Source: CBFFRJ01 sp963530515
GTDB taxonomy: Bacteria; Pseudomonadota; Gammaproteobacteria; Enterobacterales; Enterobacteriaceae
Direction: 5' to 3'
Assembly: GCA_963530515.1 (NCBI GenBank)
Contig: CAUSEC010000005.1
Span: forward strand, 110,570 to 174,569
Length of the DNA stretch: 64,000 bases
Shown: one piece after another, positions 42,249 to 51,706 of the stretch
Position numbering within the stretch: position 1 is the stretch's first letter
Layout: each line of letters starts with the position of its first letter
Program-made: the position numbers and the translations under genes
The notes under the pieces: model-generated
The model's input: the letters and a program-made list of their open reading frames with translations, nothing else
Databases searched by the model: none
What the model was told of the DNA's origin: nothing

Positions 42249-43154
42249 AAGATCGTCGACGTAACCGAGGCTACGAAGTGCGCGTTCATCATCGGCCCAG
42301 CCGGATTTCACTTTGACCCAAAGTTCAAGATGTACCGGTGCTTCGAACATTTCCTGCATGTCTTTACGGGCTTCAATACCGATGGTTTTGATTTTGGCGC
42401 CTTTGTTGCCAATGACCATCTTCTTCTGGCCTTCGCGTTCCACGAGGATTAGACCATTGATATCGTAGCCGCCGCGCTCGTTAGAAACAAAACGCTCGAT
42501 TTCAACGGTAACGGAGTACGGCAGTTCTGCACCCAGGAAACGCATCAGCTTCTCACGGATTATCTCAGACGCCATGAAACGCTGGGAACGGTCAGTGATG
42601 TAGTCTTCCGGGAAATGATGAATCGCTTCCGGCAGATGCTTGCGCACGATACCTGCGACGGTGTCAACGTTGAAGCCGGTCTCAGCAGAGATCGGCACAA
42701 TGTCGAGGAAGTTCATCTGGCTACCAAGGAACTGCAGGTGCGGCAGCAGGTCCGCTTTTTCCTGCACGTTATCCACTTTATTGATAGCCAGGATGACCGG
42801 CGCTTTACCGTCACGCAGCTTGTTGAGCACCATTTCGTCGTCCGGCGTCCAGCGAGTGCCTTCCACCACGAAAATGACCAGCTCAACATCACCTATGGAG
42901 CTGCTCGCCGCCTTGTTCATGAGGCGGTTAATGGCGCGTTTTTCTTCCATGTGCAGGCCTGGGGTATCCACGTAGATGGCCTGATAAGCCCCTTCGGTAT
43001 GGATACCCACGATGCGGTGACGTGTGGTCTGCGCTTTGCGCGAGGTGATAGACACCTTCTGCCCAAGCAGATTGTTCAGTAACGTCGATTTGCCTACGTT
43101 CGGGCGACCAACGATGGCGATGAAGCCGCAATAGGTTTTTTCTTCAGTGCTCAT
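42246..43154 (-). CDS. era: Era, essential GTPase for 30S assembly
   Basis: The 302-residue protein has a GTPase domain with G1 GRPNVGKST (residues 16-24), G3 DTPG and G4 NKVD, and a C-terminal KH domain that binds the 16S rRNA 3' end (MVIGNKGAKIKTIG). The C-terminus GYVDDL is as in E. coli. It overlaps rnc by 4 bp (ATGA). The last bases of its stop codon coincide with an ERIC boundary. Confidence 0.98.
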   Translation of the reverse strand: MSTEEKTYCGFIAIVGRPNVGKSTLLNNLLGQKVSITSRKAQTTRHRIVGIHTEGAYQAIYVDTPGLHMEEKRAINRLMNKAASSSIGDVELVIFVVEGTRWTPDDEMVLNKLRDGKAPVILAINKVDNVQEKADLLPHLQFLGSQMNFLDIVPISAETGFNVDTVAGIVRKHLPEAIHHFPEDYITDRSQRFMASEIIREKLMRFLGAELPYSVTVEIERFVSNERGGYDINGLILVEREGQKKMVIGNKGAKIKTIGIEARKDMQEMFEAPVHLELWVKVKSGWADDERALRSLGYVDDL

Positions 43155-43831
43155 TCCAGCTCCAGATTTTTCAGTGCCTGTTCGGCGGCAGCCTGCTCGG
43201 CCTTACGGCGGCTCGACCCTGTGCCAACCACCGGCTCTTTCAGGCCACTGACCTGGCAGTGGATAGTAAATTCCTGATCGTGCGCTTCGCCACGGACCTG
43301 CACCACCAGATAGGATGGCAGCGGCAAGTGACGACCTTGCAGGAACTCCTGCAAACGCGTTTTCGGATCTTTTTGTTTATCGCCCGGACTGATTTCGTCC
43401 AGACGCGTCTGATACCAGCTCAGGATCAAACGCTCAACGGTCTGGATGTCGCTGTCCAGGAATACACCGCCGATCAATGCTTCAACCGTATCGGCCAGAA
43501 TAGACTCACGGCGAAAACCCCCGCTTTTCAGCTCGCCCGGCCCTAAGCGCAAACATTCACCCAGTTCGAACTCACGGGCAATTTCTGCCAGCGTGTTACC
43601 GCGAACCAGCGTTGCACGCATGCGACTCATATCACCTTCGTCCACGCGCGGGAAACGGTGATAAAGCGCATTAGCAATCACAAAGCTTAAAATGGAGTCA
43701 CCTAAAAATTCCAGGCGCTCATTGTGCTTGCTGCTGGCACTGCGATGGGTTAATGCCTGCTGCAACAACTCCTGATGTAGAAAAGTGTAGCCCAGCTTCC
43801 GCTGAAGCCGATTTATTACGATGGGGTTCAT
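43151..43831 (-). CDS. rnc: RNase III
   Basis: The 226-residue endoribonuclease has the signature NERLEFLGDS (38-47, with Glu41 and Asp45), DTVEALIGG for the second metal site pair, and a C-terminal dsRNA-binding domain (about 155-226). It processes rRNA precursors and many mRNAs. The start is MNPIVINRLQ; the 28 codons upstream in frame belong to the leader hairpin. Confidence 0.98.
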   Translation of the reverse strand: MNPIVINRLQRKLGYTFLHQELLQQALTHRSASSKHNERLEFLGDSILSFVIANALYHRFPRVDEGDMSRMRATLVRGNTLAEIAREFELGECLRLGPGELKSGGFRRESILADTVEALIGGVFLDSDIQTVERLILSWYQTRLDEISPGDKQKDPKTRLQEFLQGRHLPLPSYLVVQVRGEAHDQEFTIHCQVSGLKEPVVGTGSSRRKAEQAAAEQALKNLELE

Positions 43832-43862
43832 GCGATACCAATAAATGAATGCGTCAACAATG

Positions 43863-43909
43863 CAGCACACGAAACCGACCTGTAAGAACCAACGCGGTTT
43901 CGTGTGCTG
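43863..43909 (-). promoter_or_regulatory. RNase III autoregulatory hairpin in the rnc leader
   Basis: CAGCACACGAAACCG (43863-43877) pairs perfectly over 15 bp with CGGTTTCGTGTGCTG (43895-43909). It lies 31 bp before the rnc ATG. This matches the position and form of the E. coli rncO stem, which RNase III cleaves to destabilise its own mRNA. Confidence 0.88.
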
Positions 43910-44007
43910 TGGCACCCGGAGGAGCCAGCCTTAAACTTCGGGGGAATATTCTATACGTAACGACAGGGTATGTCGTTAGTCTGAAGGATTTATAAATGAA
44001 ATAATTT

Positions 44008-44033
44008 GGGGCGCAGATATTATTCTGCACCCC
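44008..44033 (-). terminator. Terminator-like hairpin after lepB
   Basis: GGGGCGCAGA (44008-44017) pairs with TCTGCACCCC (44024-44033) with one mismatch, 7 bp past the lepB stop. On the minus strand it is followed by AAATTATTT, a weak T tract, so it may only partly separate lepB from rnc. Confidence 0.6.
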
Positions 44034-44040
44034 AATAATA

Positions 44041-45015
44041 TTAATGAATACCGCCGATGCGACTTAAGCGCACACCTGTCGGCCATTCACCTTCCTGCTT
44101 CTCGAAACTCATCCAGATAGCCGTGGCACGGCCCACCAGATTCGCTTCCGGTACAAAGCCCCAATAACGGCTGTCTGCGCTGTTATCGCGGTTGTCACCC
44201 ATCATGAAATAATGGCCCGGCGGAACAATCCAGGTCGCCAGCGGCTGGCCCTGCTGCTTGTAATAAATACCCAGCTGATCCTGCGCAATCGGGACATTCA
44301 GAATGCGATGCGACACATCACCCAATGTCTCTTTGCGTTCCGTCAGACGAACACCGTCATCGCGGGTTTCGCTTTTCGGCAGCTGGAAGAAGCCGCTACT
44401 GGCTTCACCGCCTTCGCGACGACCAAAGGTCTGTACAAAGTCGCTCGGCTCAACGTTGCTGTAAGTGATCGGCAAGGCATTGGAACATGCCTGGCCTGAG
44501 CTGCAGTTCGGTTGAACAGTGACCTGTTTAGTCACCGGATCGTAGCTGACTTTATCGCCCGGCACACCGACCACACGCTTGATGTAATCCAGACGCGGAT
44601 CGTCAGGGTATTTAAATACCGCAATCTCACCGCGTTTCGGATGACCGGTTTCAATTAACGTCTTCTGGTAAATCGGATCTTTAATGCCATAGGCAAATTT
44701 TTCCACCAGAATAAAGTCACCGATAAGCAGCGTCGGCATCATTGAACCTGATGGGATCTGGAAAGGCTCGTAAATAAACGAGCGCACCACCAGCACAATC
44801 GCCAGCACCGGAAAGACCGATGCCCCGGTTTCCAGCCAGCCCGGTTTCGGGCCCACTTTCTTCAGCGTTTTTTTATCAAGTGCATCATTGGTCGCCAGCT
44901 GCGCTGCCGCCTGACGCTCACGACGCTTCGGTGCAAAAATGAATTTATCCAGGCACCACAACAACCCTGTTACCAGGGTTGCTATCACCAGGATCAGGGC
45001 AAACGTGTTCGCCAT
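44041..45015 (-). CDS. lepB: LepB, signal peptidase I
   Basis: The 324-residue inner membrane serine protease removes signal peptides from exported proteins. The catalytic dyad is Ser91 (PSGSMMPTL) and Lys146 (DYIKRVVG), with the later GDNRDNSADSRYWG box. Two N-terminal membrane segments lie near 4-22 and 62-80. It follows lepA by 16 bp. Confidence 0.98.
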   Translation of the reverse strand: MANTFALILVIATLVTGLLWCLDKFIFAPKRRERQAAAQLATNDALDKKTLKKVGPKPGWLETGASVFPVLAIVLVVRSFIYEPFQIPSGSMMPTLLIGDFILVEKFAYGIKDPIYQKTLIETGHPKRGEIAVFKYPDDPRLDYIKRVVGVPGDKVSYDPVTKQVTVQPNCSSGQACSNALPITYSNVEPSDFVQTFGRREGGEASSGFFQLPKSETRDDGVRLTERKETLGDVSHRILNVPIAQDQLGIYYKQQGQPLATWIVPPGHYFMMGDNRDNSADSRYWGFVPEANLVGRATAIWMSFEKQEGEWPTGVRLSRIGGIH

Positions 45016-45031
45016 GCCAACTCCTTAGAGG

Positions 45032-46831
45032 TTATTTGCCGTCTTTCCCAACGTGCAGAATGGCGAGGAACGCTTCCTGAGGCAGCTCGACGTTACCGAC
45101 CTGTTTCATACGTTTCTTACCGTCTTTCTGTTTCTGCAGCAGCTTTTTCTTACGGCTGACGTCACCGCCATAGCATTTTGCCAGAACGTTTTTACGTAAC
45201 TGTTTAACCGTGGAACGCGCAATGATGTGGTTGCCGATAGCTGCCTGAATCGCAATGTCGAACTGCTGACGTGGAATCAGTTCTTTCATCTTCTCAACCA
45301 GCTCACGGCCACGATACGGTGCGTTGTCGTTATGGGTGATCAACGCCAGGGCATCAACACGATCGCCGTTGATCAACACGTCAACACGCACCATGTTTGA
45401 AGCCTGGAAGCGTTTGAAGTTGTAGTCCAGAGACGCATAGCCGCGGGAGGTGGACTTCAGACGGTCGAAGAAGTCGAGAACCACTTCCGCCATCGGGATT
45501 TCGTACGTCAATGCGACCTGGTTACCGTGGTACACCATGTTGGTCTGCACACCACGTTTTTCGATACAAAGCGTAATAACGTTACCCAGAAACTCCTGTG
45601 GCAACAGCATGTGACACTCAGCAATCGGCTCACGCAGCTCATTAATATTGTTCAGCGGCGGCAGCTTGGACGGGCTATCGACGTAAATCACTTCTTTCGA
45701 CGTGGTTTCGACTTCGTAAACTACCGTCGGCGCAGTGGTGATCAGGTCAAGATCGTATTCACGCTCAAGACGCTCCTGAATGATCTCCATGTGCAGCAGA
45801 CCCAGGAAGCCGCAGCGGAAACCAAAGCCCAGCGCCGTCGAGCTTTCTGGTTCATAGAACAGGGAGGCATCGTTCAGACTCAGTTTACCGAGCGCATCAC
45901 GGAAGTTCTCGTAATCATCAGAACTCACCGGGAACAGACCCGCGTAAACCTGCGGCTTCACTTTTTTAAAGCCCGGCAGCGCTTTGTCGGCCGCATTACG
46001 GGCCAGCGTCAGGGTATCGCCTACTGGCGCGCCGAGAATGTCTTTAATCGCACAGACCAGCCAGCCCACTTCGCCACACTTAAGCTCGGTACGATCGACC
46101 TGCTTCGGCGTGAAAATGCCTAAACGGTCAGCGTTATACACCTGACCGGTGCTCATCACTTTTACTTTGTCGCCTTTACGCAAGGTGCCGTTTTTCACAC
46201 GGATCAGCGAGACAACACCGAGGTAGTTATCGAACCAGGAGTCAATGATCAGCGCCTGCAACGGGGCATCCGGATCGCCTTCAGGTGCCGGAATTTCACG
46301 CACCAGACGCTCGAGGACATCAACAACGCCCACGCCGGTTTTTGCCGAGCAACGCACAGCATCGGTGGCATCAATACCCACGATGTCTTCGATTTCTTCA
46401 GCGACACGCTCCGGGTCAGCAGCCGGCAGGTCAATTTTGTTCAGAACCGGCACGACTTCGAGATCCATTTCCATCGCCGTGTAGCAGTTTGCCAGCGTCT
46501 GCGCTTCTACACCCTGCCCGGCATCCACCACCAGCAACGCGCCTTCACAGGCCGCCAGAGAGCGAGATACTTCATAGGAGAAGTCAACGTGACCTGGGGT
46601 ATCGATAAAGTTCAGTTGATAGGTTTCGCCATCGGATGCCTTGAAATCCAGCGTAACGCTTTGCGCTTTGATGGTAATACCGCGTTCACGCTCCAGATCC
46701 ATGGAATCAAGGACCTGAGCTTCCATTTCGCGATCGGACAGGCCGCCACAAATTTGGATAATGCGGTCAGACAGCGTCGACTTACCGTGGTCGATGTGAG
46801 CAATGATCGAAAAGTTACGTATATTCTTCAT
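45032..46831 (-). CDS. lepA: LepA (EF4), ribosome-associated GTPase
   Basis: The 599-residue translational GTPase equals the E. coli length. The N-terminal G domain has AHIDHGKST, DTPGHVDF and NKIDLP. EF-G-like domains follow, and the unique C-terminal domain includes GGDVSRKKKLLQKQK. It assists initiation or back-translocation on ribosomes. It is first in the lepA-lepB operon. Confidence 0.98.
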   Translation of the reverse strand: MKNIRNFSIIAHIDHGKSTLSDRIIQICGGLSDREMEAQVLDSMDLERERGITIKAQSVTLDFKASDGETYQLNFIDTPGHVDFSYEVSRSLAACEGALLVVDAGQGVEAQTLANCYTAMEMDLEVVPVLNKIDLPAADPERVAEEIEDIVGIDATDAVRCSAKTGVGVVDVLERLVREIPAPEGDPDAPLQALIIDSWFDNYLGVVSLIRVKNGTLRKGDKVKVMSTGQVYNADRLGIFTPKQVDRTELKCGEVGWLVCAIKDILGAPVGDTLTLARNAADKALPGFKKVKPQVYAGLFPVSSDDYENFRDALGKLSLNDASLFYEPESSTALGFGFRCGFLGLLHMEIIQERLEREYDLDLITTAPTVVYEVETTSKEVIYVDSPSKLPPLNNINELREPIAECHMLLPQEFLGNVITLCIEKRGVQTNMVYHGNQVALTYEIPMAEVVLDFFDRLKSTSRGYASLDYNFKRFQASNMVRVDVLINGDRVDALALITHNDNAPYRGRELVEKMKELIPRQQFDIAIQAAIGNHIIARSTVKQLRKNVLAKCYGGDVSRKKKLLQKQKDGKKRMKQVGNVELPQEAFLAILHVGKDGK

Positions 46832-46991
46832 ATAGGGAGATTTTTTGCCTTACGAATTACTAAGAGGCCGCTGTTCTGAGCCTGACGTCAAAAGTCTGAA
46901 ACGCCGCATTCTACACTACAACGACAATGCGGGGAAATGCTCAAACGGTTAACAAATTCGCCTTTGCACTTCCCCGATTAAGACGGGAAAA

Positions 46992-47471
46992 CTACTGACT
47001 ACTCTCGATGGAAGGATCTTCAATACGTACCATATTTGGCGGAAGGCCGACGCTGATAATGACGGGCTGCCAGTCGTTACGCGTTGCCAGTTTTTGCGAT
47101 GCATTTCGCGCTAACAGGAAACCACCCACGCCACCGAGAATCGCGCCGCAAAGCGTTGCCAGATCCTGACCAAACAGCGTTTGAAAGAGCGCGGCCATCA
47201 GGAACAGTCCCACCAGCGGAGACATGTACACCAGCAACGCCGAACGCAGCAAACTTCCTTCACCAATCCCTAATTCGACTTTTTGCCCTTTCACCAACGG
47301 CTGATCGCAAGGAACGGCGATGGTATGGATCATCTGCGGCCCCAGTTTATTCAGAACGCGTGTTCCACAGCCAGAACGGGAAGAACAGCTTTTGCAGGAG
47401 GTTTTGACATCACACTCCACCAGCGCTTCACCCTGATGCCAGGAGACGACGGTCGCCCACTCTTTGATCAT
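46992..47471 (-). CDS. rseC: RseC, SoxR-reducing system / sigmaE operon protein
   Basis: The 159-residue inner membrane protein has a Cys-rich N-terminal segment (CDVKTSCKSCSSRSGCGT near 20-37) and two hydrophobic spans (about 75-95 and 103-122). E. coli RseC has a minor effect on sigmaE and helps re-reduce SoxR. It overlaps rseB by 4 bp and ends the rpoE-rseABC operon. Confidence 0.95.
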   Translation of the reverse strand: MIKEWATVVSWHQGEALVECDVKTSCKSCSSRSGCGTRVLNKLGPQMIHTIAVPCDQPLVKGQKVELGIGEGSLLRSALLVYMSPLVGLFLMAALFQTLFGQDLATLCGAILGGVGGFLLARNASQKLATRNDWQPVIISVGLPPNMVRIEDPSIESSQ

Positions 47472-48421
47472 TGTGATGCCTTATACTTAACGCTGTCGGC
47501 AATACGTTTCGCCGTTTGCGGGGGGAGTTCACCCACGATAGTGATTTCATTATTGTCACGCACGGTGGTGCTGACGGTGCGTCGGCCCGTACGTAGCATC
47601 TGATCGGTACTGTTTTGATTTGCGCGGTTGACGTTGACTGAGAAACTGAAAAGCCCGTCGGAGTAGAGACGAGACTCCACCGGCATATCAACAGTCGGAA
47701 GCTGGCGGCGGCTGCTGGAGACTTCAACAAACCCCTGCGGTACCCAGGAAGGTGACCAGTTAAAAGAGATTTTATCTCCCGTCGGTACAGAAAGCAGCGG
47801 CGGCAAATTGGCCTTCGCCAGCGTTTGCATGCTGTTCGCCACCTGCGCGTTCACGCTGTAAGCAATGACGCGGAATTGTTCCAGCGTCTCACCATCACGA
47901 TCAAGCAGATCGACGCGCAACGGTAAACGGGTTTCCGCATCCATCCAGACGATGTAGCTGTAACGCGTTCCATCCCGTGCCACAACACGAATCACATCAC
48001 ACAGGCGATCCGCAATACGGGTGCGTCCTACGGAAATAAAATCGTAGTAAGGGGAGAGGCGTTTGAAATCGGTATAAACCAGAGAAGGTAGCGAGTCGAC
48101 AATGTAGTCGCCATTCAACGTGAAAGGCTCGAGACCGGGTTCAAAATAGCTGATCTCATTGCCACGCTGAACAACTTCCCGGCGAGGACCGTCCATCTGC
48201 AACAACTGCGCGAGCAGTTGATTGTTAACGCGAGCGTGACGGTAGCGTAACGACTCTACCCCTTGCTTGCCGATGCTGATAAAGGACAGTTCATAATTGA
48301 GTGACTGGCTCGCCACGTTCATTTGCTGCAACAACGCCCCGGACGAGGTATCTGCCGAGGCGTTGCTGGAGAAGAACAGGCCTGCTGCCACAAAGGACAT
48401 GGCACACCAAAGTTGCTTCAT
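47468..48421 (-). CDS. rseB: RseB, periplasmic negative regulator of sigmaE
   Basis: The 317-residue protein has a signal peptide ending in SSNASA before DTSSGALL. The mature protein has the lipid-binding MucB/RseB N-terminal domain and a smaller C-terminal domain that binds RseA. It protects RseA from DegS cleavage until displaced by lipopolysaccharide signals. Its ATG overlaps the rseA stop (TAATG). Confidence 0.97.
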   Translation of the reverse strand: MKQLWCAMSFVAAGLFFSSNASADTSSGALLQQMNVASQSLNYELSFISIGKQGVESLRYRHARVNNQLLAQLLQMDGPRREVVQRGNEISYFEPGLEPFTLNGDYIVDSLPSLVYTDFKRLSPYYDFISVGRTRIADRLCDVIRVVARDGTRYSYIVWMDAETRLPLRVDLLDRDGETLEQFRVIAYSVNAQVANSMQTLAKANLPPLLSVPTGDKISFNWSPSWVPQGFVEVSSSRRQLPTVDMPVESRLYSDGLFSFSVNVNRANQNSTDQMLRTGRRTVSTTVRDNNEITIVGELPPQTAKRIADSVKYKASQ

Positions 48422-49071
48422 TACTGCGATTGAGTTCCTAACGTTTGATTTCCTGGCACTTGCACAGCGGCTTGCTGGGTTTGTGCCTGCTCAAACTTAA
48501 GCTGTTCGGAGTGCAGGCGGCGCTGCAATTCGTAGTCCTGCAGCATCGCGTTGATGCGACGACGCTGCTCCTGAACCTGCTGTTGCTGACCGACATCAGC
48601 GGTTGCATCAGCCGGCACACCCAGGCTAACCGGGCTGGCTTTGCCCATCATCGGCATCGTGTTAAACACAGGCGCCTCAGGTTGCTGGGAAGAATCTGAC
48701 TGCCCATTATAGTGCTGGACGCCCACGATAACCGCAAGCGATACACAGGCTGCCACACCCATCTGGGTGAGTTGTGCAGCCCAGGGGCGCACTTTCGACC
48801 AGAACGGCATTTTCTGCCATTCCTGCGGCGCAGGCTGCGCTTCCGGAATCAGCGGTGTTGTCCGATGGACAGGTTCATTTTCAATCGCGGCCATTACCCG
48901 GGCTGAGATATCGAAGTGGAGAACATCCGCAGTATCACCGCGCAGGGTGTCACGGATTAAGTGATAATTCTCCCAGGTTTTCTGCATTTCTGGAGAACGA
49001 GACAACTCAACGAGCAGCTCACTATCCAGCGTTTCACCATCCATTAAAGCGGAAAGTTGTTCTTTCTGCAT
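48421..49071 (-). CDS. rseA: RseA, anti-sigmaE factor
   Basis: The 216-residue single-pass protein equals E. coli length. The N-terminal cytoplasmic domain (1-100, MQKEQLSALMDGETLDSELL) binds sigmaE, a TM segment lies near 101-118 (MGVAACVSLAVIVGV), and a Gln-rich periplasmic tail follows. It is degraded by DegS and RseP upon envelope stress. The start at 49071 excludes 27 non-homologous upstream codons. It lies 31 bp after rpoE. Confidence 0.97.
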   Translation of the reverse strand: MQKEQLSALMDGETLDSELLVELSRSPEMQKTWENYHLIRDTLRGDTADVLHFDISARVMAAIENEPVHRTTPLIPEAQPAPQEWQKMPFWSKVRPWAAQLTQMGVAACVSLAVIVGVQHYNGQSDSSQQPEAPVFNTMPMMGKASPVSLGVPADATADVGQQQQVQEQRRRINAMLQDYELQRRLHSEQLKFEQAQTQQAAVQVPGNQTLGTQSQ

Positions 49072-49102
49072 GCCTAATACCTTTTCCAGTATCCCGCTAT
49101 CG

Positions 49103-49678
49103 TCAACGCCTGATAAGCGGTTGAACTTTATTATCAATAGCTTCCCGCGCACGGAAAATACGTGAACGCACTGTACCCACCGGGCAATCCATGATGACGG
49201 CTATTTCTTCATAGCTAAGGCCATCCAACTCCCGCAACGTAATTGCCATGCGTAAATCTTCCGGGAGCGACTCAATGGTACGGAAAACTATCTGTCTCAG
49301 TTCCTCTGACAACATTAAGTTCTCAGGGTTCGAAATTTCTTTCAGGGCACCACCACTTTCGAAGTTTTCTGCTTCAATCGCGTCCACATCGCTTGATGGA
49401 GGCCTGCGTCCCTGAGCAACCAGATAATTTTTTGCTGTATTCACAGCGATACGGTAAAGCCAGGTATAAAAAGCACTATCTCCCCGGAACGAATCCAGCG
49501 CACGATAGGCTTTAATAAATGACTCTTGTACAACGTCAGGTACGTCACCTGAAGGTACATAACGGGAAACCAGACTCGCCACTTTATGCTGGTAGCGAAC
49601 CACCAGTAAGTTAAACGCCTTCTGCTCTCCCTTCTGAACCCGTTCGACAAGGACCTGATCCGTTAACTGCTCGCTCAT
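49103..49678 (-). CDS. rpoE: RpoE, extracytoplasmic stress sigma factor
   Basis: The 191-residue ECF sigma factor is almost identical to E. coli RpoE. Region 2 (about 12-90) includes DVVQESFIKAYRALDSFRGDSAFYTWLY in part, and region 4 (about 130-185) has LDGLSYEEIAVIMDCPVGTV. The start MSEQLTDQ overlaps the stop of a short upstream leader ORF as ATGA. A sigmaE-type promoter lies upstream, so it activates itself. Confidence 0.98.
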   Translation of the reverse strand: MSEQLTDQVLVERVQKGEQKAFNLLVVRYQHKVASLVSRYVPSGDVPDVVQESFIKAYRALDSFRGDSAFYTWLYRIAVNTAKNYLVAQGRRPPSSDVDAIEAENFESGGALKEISNPENLMLSEELRQIVFRTIESLPEDLRMAITLRELDGLSYEEIAVIMDCPVGTVRSRIFRAREAIDNKVQPLIRR

Positions 49679-49734
49679 CCGAGGTAAAGTCTCCCCAAAA
49701 CCAATTTCCACGCGTAAAAGAAACGCCACTCCAT
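49675..49734 (-). CDS. Leader peptide ORF coupled to rpoE (RseD-like)
   Basis: A 19-codon ORF (MEWRFFYAWKLVLGRLYLG) starts at 49734 and its TGA overlaps the rpoE ATG. It lies wholly downstream of the sigmaE promoter, so it would be translated on the rpoE mRNA. In E. coli a longer leader peptide, RseD, is coupled to rpoE and targeted by CsrA. Whether this shorter ORF is homologous is not clear, and its ribosome-binding site is weak. Confidence 0.5.
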   Translation of the reverse strand: MEWRFFYAWKLVLGRLYLG

Positions 49735-49759
49735 TACTGCAATATGAGCAAGCAGCCAA

Positions 49760-49787
49760 TTAGAGGGTAGGTACGTTAAAAAGTTCC
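49760..49787 (-). promoter_or_regulatory. SigmaE promoter of the rpoE operon
   Basis: On the minus strand the -35 GGAACTT (49781-49787) and -10 TCTAA (49760-49764) are separated by 16 bp, matching the sigmaE consensus. Transcription would start about 75 bp before rpoE. The rest of the 408-bp rpoE-nadB gap holds the leader ORF, a NadR box near nadB and AT-rich sequence; I see no further gene. Confidence 0.85.
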
Positions 49788-50062
49788 GTTACGCCTTTGT
49801 TTTTCTTTCGTTCTACAGACTTTTCATTATGACTCATTATAAGTCTGCCAACGCCGAACTCTGTAATTTTGCTCATAAAAGAACGTAAGACCGCCAGAGA
49901 GTAACGCAATAACACCTTTTTTTCATCACCTAATCAATTTCACTTAGTTTTACGTTACCCACATCCTCTTTATTATTCATACCGGTTGATGTTTAGCCGT
50001 TAGTACAAACTGTAAAAAAAACGTACGCCCTGTCGCTTTATGGTGCTATGCTGCCGTTACAT

Positions 50063-50080
50063 TGTTTAGTAAATTAAACA
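50063..50080 (+). promoter_or_regulatory. NadR box before nadB
   Basis: TGTTTA-GTAAAT-TAAACA is a perfect NadR palindrome (TGTTTA-N6-TAAACA) ending 6 bp before the nadB ATG. A TATGCT -10 candidate lies at 50047-50052. NadR would repress nadB when NAD is plentiful. Confidence 0.9.
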
Positions 50081-50086
50081 CACATC

Positions 50087-51706
50087 ATGAAAACACCGTC
50101 AGAACTTGCCTGCGATGTGCTGGTTATCGGCAGTGGTGCCGCTGGCTTGTCCGTTGCGTTGCGTCTTGCAGAACAGCATAAGGTTATCGTTTTAAGCAAA
50201 GGCCCGGTGAGCGAAGGCTCGACCTTCTATGCCCAGGGCGGTATCGCTGCAGTGTTCGATGAGACCGACAGCATCGAATCCCACGTCGAGGACACGCTGA
50301 TTGCTGGCGCAGGCATTGTCGAACGCCCTGCCGCTGAATTTGTTGCCAGCAACGCGCGCCAGTGTGTTCAATGGCTTATCGATCAAGGCGTGTTGTTTGA
50401 TACGCAAATTGATTCAAACGGTGGCGAAAGTTATCACTTGACCCGCGAAGGCGGTCACAGCCATCGTCGCATTCTCCATACCGCCGATGCCACTGGCAAA
50501 GAGGTGGAAACCACGCTGGTCGGCAAAGCGCTCAACCATCCGAATATCCATATTCTCGAACGCTGCAATGCAGTGGATCTGATTGTCTCGGACAAAATTG
50601 GTTTGCCCGGCACCCGCCGTGTTGTGGGGGCATGGGTGTGGAATCGGAATAAAGAGTTAGTAGAGACATGCCATGCGAAAGCGGTTGTGCTGGCAACAGG
50701 CGGCGCATCAAAAGTCTATCAGTACACCACCAACCCGGACATTTCCTCTGGTGACGGTATCGCAATGGCCTGGCGTGCGGGCTGCCGTGTCGCCAATCTG
50801 GAATTCAACCAGTTCCACCCAACGGCCCTCTTCCACCCTCAGGCACGCAATTTCCTGCTAACGGAAGCGCTGCGTGGTGAAGGTGCGCACCTTAAGCGCC
50901 CGGATGGCACCCGTTTTATGCCGGATTTTGATGAGCGTGGCGAACTGGCGCCGCGTGATATCGTTGCCCGCGCCATCGATCATGAAATGAAGCGTCTCGG
51001 CGCAGACTGCATGTACCTCGACATCAGCCATAAGCCGGAAGCCTTTGTTCGCCAGCATTTCCCGATGATTTACGAGAAATTGCTCAGCCTCGGCATTGAT
51101 TTAACCAAAGACCAGGTCCCTATCGTGCCCGCTGCGCACTACACCTGCGGCGGCGTGATGGTGGATGAACATGGTCGCGCGGATGTCGACGGGCTGTATG
51201 CCATTGGCGAAGTCAGTTATACCGGGCTGCATGGTGCAAACCGCATGGCATCGAACTCGCTGCTGGAATGTCTGGTTTACGGCTGGTCTGCTGCGGAAGA
51301 TATCGCCCGGCGCATTCCACATATCCGCACAATTAAAGCGCTCCCGGCCTGGGATGAAAGCCGTGTCGACGATGCCGACGAACGGGTCATCATTCAGCAC
51401 AACTGGCATGAGCTAAGACTGTTCATGTGGGACTACGTGGGAATTGTTCGTACTACAAAACGGCTGGAACGCGCCCTGCGACGCATTACCTTGTTACAGC
51501 AGGAAATCGATGAGTATTACGCCAACTTTCGCGTATCGAACAATTTGCTGGAGTTACGCAACCTCGTGCAGGTCGCAGAGCTGATTGTACGCTGTGCGAT
51601 GCAGCGTAAAGAGAGTCGCGGGCTGCACTATACGCTGGACTACCCGGATCAGTTACCTGAGTCCGGGCCCACGGTGCTCGCCCCTCGGGTCTACATAAAT
51701 AAGTAG
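50087..51706 (+). CDS. nadB: NadB, L-aspartate oxidase
   Basis: The 539-residue flavoenzyme oxidises aspartate to iminoaspartate in NAD synthesis. FAD binding motifs are VIGSGAAGLSVALRLAE near 15-31 and STFYAQGGIAAV near 45. Catalytic-region residues lie in HTAD and TGLHGANRMASNSLLECLV in part. It diverges from rpoE as in E. coli, and its 3' end overlaps convergent trmN by 16 bp. Confidence 0.97.
   Translation: MKTPSELACDVLVIGSGAAGLSVALRLAEQHKVIVLSKGPVSEGSTFYAQGGIAAVFDETDSIESHVEDTLIAGAGIVERPAAEFVASNARQCVQWLIDQGVLFDTQIDSNGGESYHLTREGGHSHRRILHTADATGKEVETTLVGKALNHPNIHILERCNAVDLIVSDKIGLPGTRRVVGAWVWNRNKELVETCHAKAVVLATGGASKVYQYTTNPDISSGDGIAMAWRAGCRVANLEFNQFHPTALFHPQARNFLLTEALRGEGAHLKRPDGTRFMPDFDERGELAPRDIVARAIDHEMKRLGADCMYLDISHKPEAFVRQHFPMIYEKLLSLGIDLTKDQVPIVPAAHYTCGGVMVDEHGRADVDGLYAIGEVSYTGLHGANRMASNSLLECLVYGWSAAEDIARRIPHIRTIKALPAWDESRVDDADERVIIQHNWHELRLFMWDYVGIVRTTKRLERALRRITLLQQEIDEYYANFRVSNNLLELRNLVQVAELIVRCAMQRKESRGLHYTLDYPDQLPESGPTVLAPRVYINK

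Noticed and set aside
43832..43915. 28-codon extension of rnc through the leader
   Set aside because: The family start is MNPIVINRLQ and the upstream segment encodes the autoregulatory stem-loop.
49679..49759. 27-codon N-terminal extension of rpoE
   Set aside because: RpoE is conserved from MSEQLTDQ, and the extension includes sequence at the -10 of the sigmaE promoter, so it could not be fully transcribed.
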